NCBI RefSeq assembly: GCF_018131225.1 | Contig: NZ_JAFCMM010000003.1 | Location: 186,001 to 250,000 of the forward strand | DNA: 64,000 bases | Source: Bradyrhizobium sp. U87765 SZCCT0048 | GTDB lineage: Bacteria > Pseudomonadota > Alphaproteobacteria > Rhizobiales > Xanthobacteraceae | Direction: 5' to 3' | In this document: one piece after another, positions 54,784 to 64,000 of the stretch | Layout: each line of letters starts with the position of its first letter | Position numbering within the stretch: position 1 is the first letter of the stretch | The notes under the pieces: generated by a model | Seen by the model: only the letters and a program-made list of their open reading frames with translations | Databases searched by the model: none | Told to the model about the DNA's origin: nothing | Position numbers and translations under genes: made by a program

Positions 54784-55677
54784 TCAATTGAGCAGCCCAG
54801 CGTGGACCATGGCGCTGCGCACCGCCGCCTTGGTCGCATCCGACACCGGAACCATCGGCAGGCGCACGTCGGCGCTCATCTTGCCGAGCAGCGACAGCGC
54901 GTACTTCGCCGGCGACGGGTTGGTCTCGATGAACAGGTTGGTGTGCAGCGGCATCAGTTTGTCCTGCAGCTTCAGCGCCTCGGCATAGTCGCCGCGCTGG
55001 CAGGCGAGCTGGAATTCCGAGCACAGCCGCGGCGCGACATTGGAGGTCACCGAGATGCAGCCGTGGCCGCCGTGGGCGTTGAAAGCCAGCGCGGTGGCGT
55101 CCTCGCCCGAAAGCTGGTTGAAGTCCTCGCCGAGTGCGGCACGCTGCTGCGACACCCGCACCGGGCTCGCGGTCGCATCCTTCACGCCGGTGATGTTCTT
55201 GAGATCGAACAGCCGCTTCATGGTATCGACCGACATGTCGATCACCGAACGCCCGGGAATGTTGTAGATGATGATCGGAATGCCGATGGCGTCGTTGATC
55301 GCCTTGAAGTGCTGGTAGAGGCCCTCCTGGGTCGGCTTGTTGTAGTAGGGCGTCACCACCAGCACGCCGTCGGCGCCGGCGCCTTCTGCATGGCGGGCGA
55401 GCTCGATCGCTTCCGCGGTGCTGTTGGAGCCCGCACCGGCGATCACCGGCACGCGGCCCTTGGCCTCGCTGATGCACCACTCGACCACGCGGCGATGCTC
55501 GTCATGGCTCACGGTCGGGCTCTCGCCGGTGGTGCCCACCGGAACGAGGCCATGGGTTCCCTCTTCGATCTGCCAGTTCACGAACGCGCGGAAGCCCGCC
55601 TCGTCGAGCGCGCCATTTTTGAACGGCGTGACCAACGCGGTGTAGGACCCCCGAAAATTCGTCTTGGCAGCCATCAT
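54784..55677 (-). CDS. dapA: 4-hydroxy-tetrahydrodipicolinate synthase
   Basis: DapA condenses pyruvate with aspartate semialdehyde in lysine and diaminopimelate synthesis. It has GSYTALVTPF, VPVGTTGESPTVSHDEH, YYNKPTQEGLYQHF and IIYNIPGRSVID; the Schiff-base lysine is in ITGVKDATAS. 297 residues. Divergent from the transglycosylase gene. Confidence 0.96.
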   Translation of the reverse strand: MMAAKTNFRGSYTALVTPFKNGALDEAGFRAFVNWQIEEGTHGLVPVGTTGESPTVSHDEHRRVVEWCISEAKGRVPVIAGAGSNSTAEAIELARHAEGAGADGVLVVTPYYNKPTQEGLYQHFKAINDAIGIPIIIYNIPGRSVIDMSVDTMKRLFDLKNITGVKDATASPVRVSQQRAALGEDFNQLSGEDATALAFNAHGGHGCISVTSNVAPRLCSEFQLACQRGDYAEALKLQDKLMPLHTNLFIETNPSPAKYALSLLGKMSADVRLPMVPVSDATKAAVRSAMVHAGLLN

Positions 55678-55909
55678 CTTTCTCCGGCCGTTTTTGGCGG
55701 CTTCATCAATTGCAGGTTGAATTCAGGCCCGGGAGCCGGGCCGGCTCTGGAACCGGGTCTATGCCAGTGAAGGACGCCCGGCAAGGCCGTGATTTCGCCG
55801 CGGTGCGAGGCGATAACGACATGCTAACATATTTAATGTTTTGTCGAAAAACTCAATGAAATACAACGTTCCCTGAGAGCGTAAGCGTGATTCGCCATTG
55901 AGGCTCAAG

Positions 55910-58120
55910 GTGACGCCATTGGCCCGTGCATCCGCCCCGCAATCCCTCGTTCTGTCCCGCCATCGCGCGCGTCTTCTCGCCGCCACCTTGCTGGTGTGTG
56001 CCGCCCCGTTGCTGTGCGACGCGGCGTCCGCGGTGCCGCTGCCCAGGCCCCGACCGGTGACGCGCACCAGCACCGTGCCGCAGGCGACCCCCACCAAGGT
56101 CGAAGCGGAAAAAAACGCGCCTGCGACAATCACGCCCGCCCAGTCCGCCGCACGCGCCGCACCGGCCCCGCGCAAGCGCGGCGCGCCGCTCGCGATGTCG
56201 GCGAGCGCCTCGACGCCGCAGGCCGATGCCGAAGCGGTCGAGAACGTCATCGAACAGATCCGCAGCAAGAAGGATCCCGCCGGTGCGAGCCAGATCGCGG
56301 CCTCCATCGGTGATCCGGTGGCGCGCAAGCTCGCCGAGTGGATCATCCTGCGCAGCGACAACAACGGCGTCCCGGCCGAACGCTACCGCGCCTTCATCGT
56401 CGCCAATCCGAGCTGGCCGAGCCTGACCTTCTTGCGCCGCCGCGGCGAGGCTGCGCTGTGGGATGACAAGCGCGACGACGCGGCTGTCGCCGCCTGGTTC
56501 TCCAGCGAGGAGCCGCTGTCTGCCAAGGGCAAGCTGGCCCTTGCCCGCGTGCTCATCGGCCGCGGCGACCGTCGTGGCGCCGAGCAGTTGGTGCGCGACG
56601 CCTGGCGCAACGACGCCATGTCCGGCGACACCGAAGCCACCGCGCTCGACATGTTCGGCGCATTCATCTCCGGCGGCGACCACAAGGCGCGCATGGATTG
56701 GGCGCTCTATGCCAACGACGCCGACACCGCGCTGCGCGCCGCCCAGCGCCTCGGCGCCGCCTATGTCGCGCTGGCACGGGCCCGCCTCGCCTCCAACCGC
56801 AAGGCGGCCAACGCCAAGGCGATGCTCGACGCGGTGCCGCGCGAACTGCATGGCGATCCCGGCTTCGTCTTCAGCCGCATCCAGCAGTTGCGGCGTGACG
56901 AGAATTTCGCCGAGGCCGCGCAGTTGATGCTCGCTGCGCCGCGCGATCCGGCTCGCCTCGTCAACCTCGACGAGTGGTGGGTCGAGCGGCGTCTCCTCGC
57001 CCGCAAGCTGCTCGATACCGGCGATAACCGCAGCGCCTATCTCATTGCCCGCGACGCGGCGCTGCCGGCGCGCGACATCTACAAGACCGAACAGGAATTC
57101 ACCGCCGGCTGGATCGCGCTGCGCTTTCTCAACGACCCGGCCACTGCCGCCCAGCACTTCGCCCGCATCGGCGTCGGCAGCAGCAACCCGACCGCCCTCG
57201 CCCGCGCCGGCTACTGGCAGGGCCGCGCGGCAGAAGCCATGGGCCGCAGCCAGGAGGCGCGCGCCGCCTATCAGTCGGCTGCGGCACAGTCGACCAGCTA
57301 CTATGGCCAGCTCGCACGCGCCAAGCTCGGCCTGCCGCAGCTTGGCCTGCGCGAAGCGCCGCCACGCTCGCGCGGCGCCGACCGCCTGGAGGTCGTGCGT
57401 GCGGTCGAGCTGCTCTACGCTCTCGGCGAAGGTGAGATCGCGGTGCCGATCCTGGCTGACATGGGCGAGCGGGCCGAAGATCCCGAGGCCCTGGCGGCGC
57501 TGTGCGAGCTCGCCCAGCGCAACGACGACGCGCGCGGCATGCTGCTGGTCGGCAAGGCGGCGCTGAACCGTGGCCTGCCGTTCGACCATTATGCCTACCC
57601 CGTGTCCGGTATTCCGCGCTACCGCACCATCGGGCCCGACGTCGAGCGCAGCGTGGTGTTTGCGATCGCGCGCCAGGAAAGCGCCTTCAACCCGAAGGTC
57701 GTCTCCAGCGCCAACGCGATCGGCCTGCTGCAGGTCACGCCGGCCGCCGGCAAGTATGTTACCAAGAAGTACGGCGAGAGCTTTGACCAGCGCCGCCTGA
57801 TGTCGGACCCGTCCTACAACGCCACCCTCGGGGCCGCTGAACTCGGCGGGCTGATCGACGACTATCGCGGCTCCTACATCCTGACCTTCGCCGGCTACAA
57901 CGCCGGCCGCGGCAGCGTACGCAAGTGGATTGAGCGCTACGGCGATCCGCGCGATCCCAAGGTCGATGCCGTCGACTGGGTCGAACTGATCCCGTTCTCA
58001 GAAACCCGCAACTACGTGCAGCGGGTGATGGAGAACCTGCAGGTCTACCGCGCGCGCTTCGGTGGCGGCTCGCGCCTGCAGATCGAGGCCGATTTGCGCC
58101 GGGGCGCCGGGGTGGAATAG
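55910..58120 (+). CDS. Soluble lytic murein transglycosylase
   Basis: A periplasmic, Slt70-type enzyme. GTG at 55910 (AGG about 6 bases ahead) gives 736 residues: signal peptide (about 1-37), a long helical superhelix (about 100-540), and the C-terminal catalytic domain with the catalytic Glu in AIARQESAFNPKVVSSANAI and GLLQVTPAAGKYV, ending with YNAGRGSVRKWIERYGDPRD. It cleaves peptidoglycan to anhydromuropeptides. Divergent from dapA and 37 bp upstream of the hydrolase gene. Confidence 0.93.
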   Translation: MTPLARASAPQSLVLSRHRARLLAATLLVCAAPLLCDAASAVPLPRPRPVTRTSTVPQATPTKVEAEKNAPATITPAQSAARAAPAPRKRGAPLAMSASASTPQADAEAVENVIEQIRSKKDPAGASQIAASIGDPVARKLAEWIILRSDNNGVPAERYRAFIVANPSWPSLTFLRRRGEAALWDDKRDDAAVAAWFSSEEPLSAKGKLALARVLIGRGDRRGAEQLVRDAWRNDAMSGDTEATALDMFGAFISGGDHKARMDWALYANDADTALRAAQRLGAAYVALARARLASNRKAANAKAMLDAVPRELHGDPGFVFSRIQQLRRDENFAEAAQLMLAAPRDPARLVNLDEWWVERRLLARKLLDTGDNRSAYLIARDAALPARDIYKTEQEFTAGWIALRFLNDPATAAQHFARIGVGSSNPTALARAGYWQGRAAEAMGRSQEARAAYQSAAAQSTSYYGQLARAKLGLPQLGLREAPPRSRGADRLEVVRAVELLYALGEGEIAVPILADMGERAEDPEALAALCELAQRNDDARGMLLVGKAALNRGLPFDHYAYPVSGIPRYRTIGPDVERSVVFAIARQESAFNPKVVSSANAIGLLQVTPAAGKYVTKKYGESFDQRRLMSDPSYNATLGAAELGGLIDDYRGSYILTFAGYNAGRGSVRKWIERYGDPRDPKVDAVDWVELIPFSETRNYVQRVMENLQVYRARFGGGSRLQIEADLRRGAGVE

Positions 58121-58157
58121 AGTGGGGCAAGCGCCCCTCTCCGAGATCCCCTCGCCC

Positions 58158-59063
58158 ATGCCCGTTCAGTCCCGTGATGTGTTCTGCGTGTCGGCCGATG
58201 GCCTGAAGCTGCACGCCCGCGAGACCATGTCCGCGAACGGCCCCCACCCCGGCCTGTTGCCGGTGCTGTGCCTGCCGGGGCTGACCCGCACCACCGCCGA
58301 CTTCGACGTGCTGGCGCAGGCGCTCGCCGGCGACACGCAGGCGCCGCGCCGTGTGGTCGCCATCGACTATCGCGGCCGCGGCCTGTCCAGCTACGACGCC
58401 AATATCGCCAACTACGCCGTGCCCATCGAGATGGGGGATGTGCTCGCGGTCGCGGCCCACCTCGGCATCGACCGGGCAATCATCGCCGGCACCTCGCGCG
58501 GCGGCCTGATCGCCATGACCATGGCGGCGACGGCCTCGCCGCTGCTCGCCGGCGCCGTTCTCAACGACATCGGCCCGGTGATCGAGATGACCGGCCTGCT
58601 GCGGATCAAGAGCTATGTCGGGGCGCGGCCGGTGCCGGCGTCCTGGGACGACGCCGCACGCGGCACGAAGGCAATGTTCGGCCGCGACTTTCCGAACCTC
58701 GGCGACGACGACTGGCTCGCCTGGGCGCGCCGCGCCTGGCGTGAGCGTGACGGCCGCCTCGAGCAGACCTACGATCCAGCACTCGGCGAAACGCTTGCCG
58801 CGCTGACGCCGGAAACGCCGCTGCCGCCGCTGTGGGAGGCCTTCGACGCGCTGCAGCCCCATCCGTTGATGCTGGTGCACGGCGCCCTCTCCGACCTGCT
58901 CAGCCGCGACACCGTGCGGGCCATGGCGGCGCGCCGCCCCGACCTCGATCTCGTCGAGATCGCCGACCAGGGGCACGCACCGCTGCTCGCCGATGCGCTG
59001 AGCATCACACGCATTGGCGCGTTCTGCGGCGTCTGCGACCGCGCCGCCAGCGTGGCCGCGTAA
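58158..59063 (+). CDS. Alpha/beta hydrolase
   Basis: The 301-residue protein has the hydrolase fold: LCLPGLTRTTADFDVLA (oxyanion), IIAGTSRGGLIAMTM (nucleophile Ser in GTSRG), and a C-terminal ADQGHAPLL with the catalytic His. Substrate unknown. It lies between the lytic transglycosylase and the TPR-glycosyltransferase. Confidence 0.87.
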   Translation: MPVQSRDVFCVSADGLKLHARETMSANGPHPGLLPVLCLPGLTRTTADFDVLAQALAGDTQAPRRVVAIDYRGRGLSSYDANIANYAVPIEMGDVLAVAAHLGIDRAIIAGTSRGGLIAMTMAATASPLLAGAVLNDIGPVIEMTGLLRIKSYVGARPVPASWDDAARGTKAMFGRDFPNLGDDDWLAWARRAWRERDGRLEQTYDPALGETLAALTPETPLPPLWEAFDALQPHPLMLVHGALSDLLSRDTVRAMAARRPDLDLVEIADQGHAPLLADALSITRIGAFCGVCDRAASVAA

Positions 59064-59082
59064 GACGCTACGGCCGCGCCCG

Positions 59083-61065
59083 ATGGCTCCTCCGTCCGAA
59101 CTGTTTCAGCGCGCGCTCGCCGCCTTCCAGCAGGGCCGCTTTGAGGACGCCGAACGCGCGCTGCGCCAGCTGTTGCGCAAGGAACCACGCCATCCCGGCG
59201 GCCTCAATGTGCTCGCCGTGGTGCTGAGCGCGCAGAAGAAATATCGCGAGGCCGAGCCCTATCTGCAGACGGCGCTGAAGCTCAACGCGACATCCGACGC
59301 CACCTTCTACAACTACGGGCTCGTGCTGAAGGCGCTGGGACGGCCGGAAGAAGCGCTCGTGCGATTCCGTGAAGCGCTGGCTCTCAACGCTGCCAACGCC
59401 GACACCTGGAATAACAGCGGCACGGTTCGCAACGAGCTGAAAGATCATGCCGGCGCACTCGCCGATTTCGAGCGCGCCCTCGCGATCAATCCCCGTCACG
59501 CCGGCGCGCTCTGCAACAAGGGCAAGGCGCTCGCCGATACGCGGCAATACGAGGCCGCGCTCGCAGCCTATGCCGGGGCGCTGGCTTTGCAGCCGCGCCT
59601 CGCCGAGGCGTGGTTCGGCCAGGGCCACGTATTGCATCGCGTGCAGCGCCATGACGAAGCGGTGCGCGCGTACACCGCCGCCCTGCAGATCGCACCGGAG
59701 CTGCCGTTTCTCAAAGGCAGCCTGCTGCATGAGAAGATGCTGGCCTGCGACTGGGACGGTGTCGCCGCGCTGACCGCCGAGGTGACGCGCGATCTCGCCG
59801 CCGGCAAACCGGCGATCGAGCCGTTCGGCTGGCAGGGCCTTGCGACCTCATCGCTGAGCCTGCAGCAATGCGCTGTACTGTTCTCGGCCACACGCTATCC
59901 GACGATTGCCAGCGAGGCCGTCGTGCCCGCCCCCGCGGCGGACGGCCGGCTACGCATCGGCTATCTCTCCGGCGAATTCCGCCAGCAGGCGACGTCATTG
60001 CTGCTGGTCGGTGTGCTGGAGCATCACGACAGCGCGCGCTTCGAGATCACCGCCATCGACAACGGCTGGGACGACGGCAGCGACACGCGCGGACGGATCG
60101 AGCGTGCGGTGCACCGCGTCCTGCCCGTCCGCGGTCTTGACGATCCACAAGCCGTCGCCGCAATCCGCGCCGCGGGCATCGACGTGCTGGTCAATCTCAA
60201 CGGCTTTTTCGGCGACGAGCGCAACCGGGTGTTCGCGCGGCGAGCCGCGCCGCTACAGGTCAACTATCTCGGCTTCCCCGGCACTTTGGGGGCGCCATTC
60301 ATGGACTACATCATCGCCGACCGCCATGTGCTGCCGGACAGCGAGCGCGCATTCTACAGCGAGAAGGTGATCACGCTGCCGCACAGCTACCAGGCGACCG
60401 ACCGCGCGCGCCCGATCGCCATTGATAGCGCCTCGCGCATCACATCCGGACTGCCCGAGAGTGGCGTCGTGTTCTGCTGCTTCAACAACGCCTATAAGAT
60501 CACGCCGGATATGTTCGCGCGCTGGATGCGGATCCTCTCCGCGGTCGACGGCAGCGTGCTGTGGCTGCTCGCCGATCATCCGCTTGCGGCCGCCAACCTG
60601 CGGCGCGAGGCGGAGGCGCAAGGCATCGCACCATCACGCATCGTCTTCGCCGAACGCCTGCCGTCGGCGGAGCATCTCGGCCGCCACCGCTGCGCCGACC
60701 TGTTCCTCGATACGCTGCCCTACAACGCCCACACCACGGCGAGCGACGCGCTGTGGGCCGGCCTGCCGCTGCTGACCTGCCGGGGCACGACATTCGCCGG
60801 CCGTGTCGCCGCCAGCCTGCTGGACGCCATCGGCCTGCCGGAGCTGATCACGACCAGCCTCGACGACTACGAAGCCCTCGCCATCGCGTTGGCACGCGAT
60901 CCGCTGCGCCTCGCGGCGCTCAGGGACAAACTGGCCGGCAACCGCCTGACGACACCGCTGTTCGACACCGCGCTGTTCACCCGCCATCTCGAGGCGGCGT
61001 TTGTCGCGATGGTGCAGCGCCAGCGTGCCGGTCAGCGTCCTGACCATCTCGTCATACCGGCCTGA
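59083..61065 (+). CDS. TPR/SPINDLY-type O-GlcNAc-transferase-like protein
   Basis: The 660-residue protein starts with five to six TPR units (about 1-240, with NALDLN-type repeats such as LAVVLSAQKKYREAEPYLQT), then a GT41 glycosyltransferase domain (about 285-640: IGYLSGEFRQQATSLLLVGV, VNYLGFPGTLGAPFMDYIIA, CADLFLDTLPYNAHTTASDA). In eukaryotes such proteins glycosylate proteins; the bacterial substrate is unknown. It follows the hydrolase gene by 19 bp. Confidence 0.9.
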   Translation: MAPPSELFQRALAAFQQGRFEDAERALRQLLRKEPRHPGGLNVLAVVLSAQKKYREAEPYLQTALKLNATSDATFYNYGLVLKALGRPEEALVRFREALALNAANADTWNNSGTVRNELKDHAGALADFERALAINPRHAGALCNKGKALADTRQYEAALAAYAGALALQPRLAEAWFGQGHVLHRVQRHDEAVRAYTAALQIAPELPFLKGSLLHEKMLACDWDGVAALTAEVTRDLAAGKPAIEPFGWQGLATSSLSLQQCAVLFSATRYPTIASEAVVPAPAADGRLRIGYLSGEFRQQATSLLLVGVLEHHDSARFEITAIDNGWDDGSDTRGRIERAVHRVLPVRGLDDPQAVAAIRAAGIDVLVNLNGFFGDERNRVFARRAAPLQVNYLGFPGTLGAPFMDYIIADRHVLPDSERAFYSEKVITLPHSYQATDRARPIAIDSASRITSGLPESGVVFCCFNNAYKITPDMFARWMRILSAVDGSVLWLLADHPLAAANLRREAEAQGIAPSRIVFAERLPSAEHLGRHRCADLFLDTLPYNAHTTASDALWAGLPLLTCRGTTFAGRVAASLLDAIGLPELITTSLDDYEALAIALARDPLRLAALRDKLAGNRLTTPLFDTALFTRHLEAAFVAMVQRQRAGQRPDHLVIPA

Positions 61066-61202
61066 CGCGCAGCCGCGCGCAGCGTCTGCCCTTCCGCTTT
61101 CAAAACAAAACAGGCACCGGCAAGGATTGCTGCCGCCCGTCGCAAGCATCGGCGAGACGCAGCTTGCGCCGATGCCGATGTCATCGTCAGACAGAAACAG
61201 GC

Positions 61203-61236
61203 AAAGAAAAACCCCCGGCGGAGACCGCCGGGGGTT
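61203..61236 (-). terminator. Rho-independent terminator of the porin gene
   Basis: Perfect 12-bp stem AACCCCCGGCGG/CCGCCGGGGGTT with a 3-base loop; TTTCTTTGCC follows on the minus strand. Confidence 0.85.
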
Positions 61237-61259
61237 CGAGCTTGATGATCGTCAGACGA

Positions 61260-62789
61260 TCAGAAGCTGCGGAGGATCTGAACCGCGCCGTTGAACAGGT
61301 TCTGGTTCTTCATCTCGAAGGTGTTGCCAGTGGCAACGCCCGGGATCGTGGCAGCAGTATTGGCGACCAGGAGGCCGTTCTGGTTCTGAATCAGCCGGCT
61401 GTAGGTGAACTCAGCCGACAGAGTCAGGTTCTGCACCGGGGTCCAGGCCGTGCGCGTACCAACCTGGGCAACCGCGAAGTTGAAGTTGCCAGTGCCGGCA
61501 CTGCCCACGAACGCGAGGGCAGAGGTCGGGTTGTTGAACGCCGCGAGCAGCGCCGCGTTGCCGGCCGAGCCGTAGTTGATCGAGGTGTACGAACCGTACA
61601 CCGAGGTCCGCCACGCCGGGGTCCAGTAATGCTCGTAATAGGCGCTCACTTCCCACGCCGAGCTCAGGTCGATGCTCGAGCCGTTGGCCGAGTTGGTGCC
61701 CGAGTACACGCCGTCGAGCACATAGCCGAACGCCATGCTGCCCGCGGTGCCCGCGCCGGTGCCGATCTTGGCAAAGCGACCACCACCAGAGGTGTCGACC
61801 GTGCCGCCCCAGACGTACTTGGCAGCACCCTTGGCGTAGCTGGCTTCAACCTTCAGGCTGTCGCCGATACCGGTCGGCAGGTTCTTCAGCTCGAAAGCAC
61901 CGGTGAAGGCATAGCCCCAGGCCGACGACGGATGACCAGTGTCGCTGTTGGCGGCAGTGTAGTAGGTGCCGTGAACTTCATGCGCGGCAGCGCCGAAGTG
62001 CAGCGAACCCCAAGCTTGGTCGAGGCGCAGGTTGGCGACGATATCCGGCACGTGGTCGCCGGTCTGGACGTTGCCGCCGAACGTGTTCGCAGTCGTGCCG
62101 TAGCCAAGGGTCGCAGCGCCGAACGGAGCCAGGAACCCAGCGGTCGCGTTCACGACGCCAGCAGAACGGTAGGGCTGGGCGTCTTCGAGCGAGATCGTCG
62201 CCGACACGCCGTTGCCGAACGAGGCGGTGTAGGCCAACTGCGGGATACCGGTGGCGTTGTTCGAGCCGCCGAGCACGCCCGAGGCGATCCACGGCTTGGC
62301 CAGCGCCCACTGCGGGTCGAACTGCGACACGGCCTTACCGAAGGTGAAGCCGGCGAACTGGATGAACAGGAAGTCGTTCTCCATGTAGCCGCCCGCGATG
62401 CTCTCGCGGCCCTGCGCGAAGTCGAACTGCAGGTTGGCGTAGGTACGAACGACACCGTATTCAGTCGCGGTGCGCGTGTCGATGAACAGGTTCAGACGCT
62501 CGCGCGTCGTGAAGTAGTTGCGGTTGTAAGAGTTCGCGCCACCGGTGCTGCCCTGCCAGAACGGCACGTCGTAGGTGGTGCCATTGAACGCCGTATCCAA
62601 GCGCAGAGCGCCGCCGATGCGGATGCAGGTGTCGGTGCCGGGGATGTAGTAGAAGCCCGCGCCGTAGAGGGAGCAGATCTTCACGTACTCGACCGCTTTG
62701 GCCTTGACGGGAAGATCGGCCGCCTGCGCTCCGGTCAGCGCGACGAAGCCCGCCGCGGTGCCGAGCATAAGGCTCTTAACCATCTTCAT
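61260..62789 (-). CDS. Outer membrane porin (Bradyrhizobium type)
   Basis: A 509-residue beta-barrel: signal peptide (MKMVKSLMLGTAAGFVALTG, cleavage near AQA-AD), the porin_2 start DLPVKAKAVEYVKICSLYGA, GAGFYYIPGTDTCIRIGGAL and FDFAQGRESIAGGYMENDF, and a C-terminal aromatic residue (LRSF). ATG at 62789 has GGAGG about six bases ahead. Probably an abundant general porin; it lies alone, with a long upstream region. Confidence 0.92.
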   Translation of the reverse strand: MKMVKSLMLGTAAGFVALTGAQAADLPVKAKAVEYVKICSLYGAGFYYIPGTDTCIRIGGALRLDTAFNGTTYDVPFWQGSTGGANSYNRNYFTTRERLNLFIDTRTATEYGVVRTYANLQFDFAQGRESIAGGYMENDFLFIQFAGFTFGKAVSQFDPQWALAKPWIASGVLGGSNNATGIPQLAYTASFGNGVSATISLEDAQPYRSAGVVNATAGFLAPFGAATLGYGTTANTFGGNVQTGDHVPDIVANLRLDQAWGSLHFGAAAHEVHGTYYTAANSDTGHPSSAWGYAFTGAFELKNLPTGIGDSLKVEASYAKGAAKYVWGGTVDTSGGGRFAKIGTGAGTAGSMAFGYVLDGVYSGTNSANGSSIDLSSAWEVSAYYEHYWTPAWRTSVYGSYTSINYGSAGNAALLAAFNNPTSALAFVGSAGTGNFNFAVAQVGTRTAWTPVQNLTLSAEFTYSRLIQNQNGLLVANTAATIPGVATGNTFEMKNQNLFNGAVQILRSF

Positions 62790-63551
62790 GTAAACCTCCA
62801 AGTTTGCTCTATAGGGAGAGTTCCAATTCCGTCGTGCTCAAAAACACTCAGGTGATGGTTCCCTGTCCCCGCTGACCGCCTTGTTGCCTCGCGCTTTCGG
62901 ACACTCCCGCATAACGCGAGGGACTTCAGCGAAACATCTAGACGGGACGACCTCGGGATGCCCCCCTCCGTCGCAGGACGACAATTACCCAACGCCTCTG
63001 CACAGGCAACAAAGGACCGCCCTACAAACGGCCCAGTGCCGCCGTTTTTGGAGATGTGTTGCACAAATAACACGCAGTCGTGACCGCGCGAGGCTTGCAA
63101 GCCTCTGATTTATATATTGATTTCCAGACGTCTTTTTTGCGGCTGCGTTTGCGCCACAATCCGGCCCTCCGCCGCTCGTGCGGCCTCGGAGCTTTGCCGG
63201 GACGAATCGGACCGGCGGATTCGCGGCACAAGGCGGCTGCACCGGTGGCAAATCAAGGCCGCCTGCAGAGCGCTCGCGTGCGGTGGAACCCGCCCGCCGG
63301 GGATCCGCGCAGGCATCATGGCACCACTCCGCCTGCAACGGACGAGAAACCCGGCGGGAACCTGAGCGCAGGTTCCGTCGCGCGCGGAAACCAATGCGGC
63401 GGAGAACACCGCGCGGCGCCTGCTGCTGTCTTCCAGGCCAACGCCATGGAATGGCGACGCAAATCGAACAGGGGCATCCCACAATTAAGACGTGGGTCGC
63501 GCAATCTCCGACTTGCAGATGCCGCGTCTGTCGGGCATATGCAGCCATAAC
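62790..63551. other. Long intergenic region upstream of the porin
   Basis: About 760 bp between the porin start and tRNA-Ser. AT-rich near 63095-63130; otherwise GC-rich with no frame that looks coding on either strand. It must contain the porin promoter and leader. Confidence 0.5.
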
Positions 63552-63645
63552 GGAGATATGGCCGAGTGGCTGAAGGCGGCGGTTTGCTAAACCGTTATAG
63601 GGTTGTAAAGCCCTATCGAGGGTTCGAATCCCTCTGTCTCCGCCA
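63552..63645 (+). tRNA. tRNA-Ser (anticodon GCU)
   Basis: Acceptor GGAGATA/TGTCTCC, D arm, anticodon loop TTGCTAA (GCU), the long class II variable arm (TTATAGGGTTGTAAAGCCCT region), TTCGAAT T-loop and encoded CCA (63643-63645). Confidence 0.97.
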
Positions 63646-63666
63646 CCCTTTGTCTCCGCCACCCTT
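63635..63666. repeat. Tandem 16-bp repeat of the tRNA-Ser 3' end
   Basis: TGTCTCCGCCACCCTT occurs twice head to tail (63635-63650, 63651-63666). The first copy is the acceptor strand and CCA of tRNA-Ser plus six bases. It looks like a vestigial attachment site. Confidence 0.7.
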
Positions 63667-63841
63667 CCCTTCATTCCTTCAGACCGTGCGAATCGCGCCA
63701 GCAGGCTGCGACGGTGACACGCATGCCTTCCGAGACGCTGCGTTCCGCCGCGGGAATCGCTGCGCGAGCCGGCCAGAGCTGCAGTCGACGTCCACGCCGC
63801 GACCGTACCGCCATGCCGGCCGATCAGAACGGAACCGATCG

Positions 63842-64000
63842 ATGCCCCAGCCGAAGCTAACCGCCTCCTGCGCCTGCGGATGCGTCGACGTGACCGTCTT
63901 CGGCGCCCCCATTGCCTGCAGCATCTGCTACTGCCGCGACTGCCAGCGGGGTGCGCAGCAGATCGAGGCCCTGCCCAACGCCTCCGGCGTCGCCGAGACC
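63842..64000 (+). CDS. GFA/CENP-V family protein, 3' end outside window
   Basis: From ATG at 63842 the frame reads LTASCACGCVDVTVFGAPIA, then CSICYCRDCQRGAQQ, the zinc-binding CxCG, CxxC pattern of the glutathione-dependent formaldehyde-activating (GFA) family. The right edge cuts it after about 53 residues. Function beyond the zinc fold is unknown. Confidence 0.75.
   Translation, partial: MPQPKLTASCACGCVDVTVFGAPIACSICYCRDCQRGAQQIEALPNASGVAET

Overview
The window looks like chromosome of an alphaproteobacterium of the Bradyrhizobium/Rhodopseudomonas group (Nitrobacteraceae). The basis is high GC with strong GC-biased third positions, rhizobial-type conserved gene orders (plsX-fabH-ihfA-merR; glyA-nrdR-ribD-ribE and ribH-nusB-thiL; lepB-rnc-era-recO; rpoZ-rsh-pdxJ-acpS), a Bradyrhizobium-type outer-membrane porin, a magnesium-type porphobilinogen synthase and an NsrR/truncated-globin pair. 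The species is not resolved from sequence alone.

Layout. 1-4.4 kb: the end of a PHA depolymerase, a PRC-barrel gene broken by an in-frame stop, a membrane-anchored coiled-coil protein, and an NO-responsive nsrR-globin operon with its operator. 4.65-7.74 kb: a lower-GC island beside tRNA-Pro, carrying a beta-flower-like protein and a coupled HD-phosphohydrolase/YwgA-like pair. An 11-bp copy of the tRNA 3' end lies at its far edge. 7.8-13.4 kb: merR, ihfA, fabH, plsX, a YceD-like protein, a cytochrome bc1 assembly chaperone and bamE (lipid synthesis and envelope). 13.4-15.3 kb: a 56-residue RMF-like protein, an HdeA/B-like chaperone and an AraC regulator. 15.4-24.3 kb: H+-pyrophosphatase, thiL, nusB, the riboflavin genes, coq7, nrdR and glyA.

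24.9-28 kb: a second lower-GC island. It abuts a DCC-family gene that has no start codon, and it carries a pair of coupled genes that share a winged-helix-like segment, the second ending in a HEPN-like RxxxxH domain. It also has two very small proteins and gene remnants. Next to it lie an HU-type gene and a MarR gene embedded in a duplicated or triplicated terminator sequence.

30-41 kb: hemB, RDD, bpt and an accessory set (azoR, HxlR, DUF1772, VOC, mntH, MFS, a His-rich PadR regulator, class II aldolase, DUF2798). 41-52 kb: trmO, parC, recO, era, rnc, lepB, acpS, pdxJ, rsh and rpoZ, a block for replication, RNA maturation and the stringent response. 52-64 kb: an NYN protein, a family 5-like uracil-DNA glycosylase, smpB, mscL, dapA, a soluble lytic transglycosylase, an alpha/beta hydrolase, a TPR/SPINDLY glycosyltransferase, the porin, tRNA-Ser(GCU) with a tandemly duplicated 3' end, and the start of a GFA-family gene.

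The most promising candidates for an undescribed system are the two-gene winged-helix/HEPN-like module at 25.1-26.5 kb and the HD/YwgA-like pair at 5.6-7.6 kb. Both sit in compositionally foreign segments. No CRISPR array, transposase, integrase or rRNA gene was seen.
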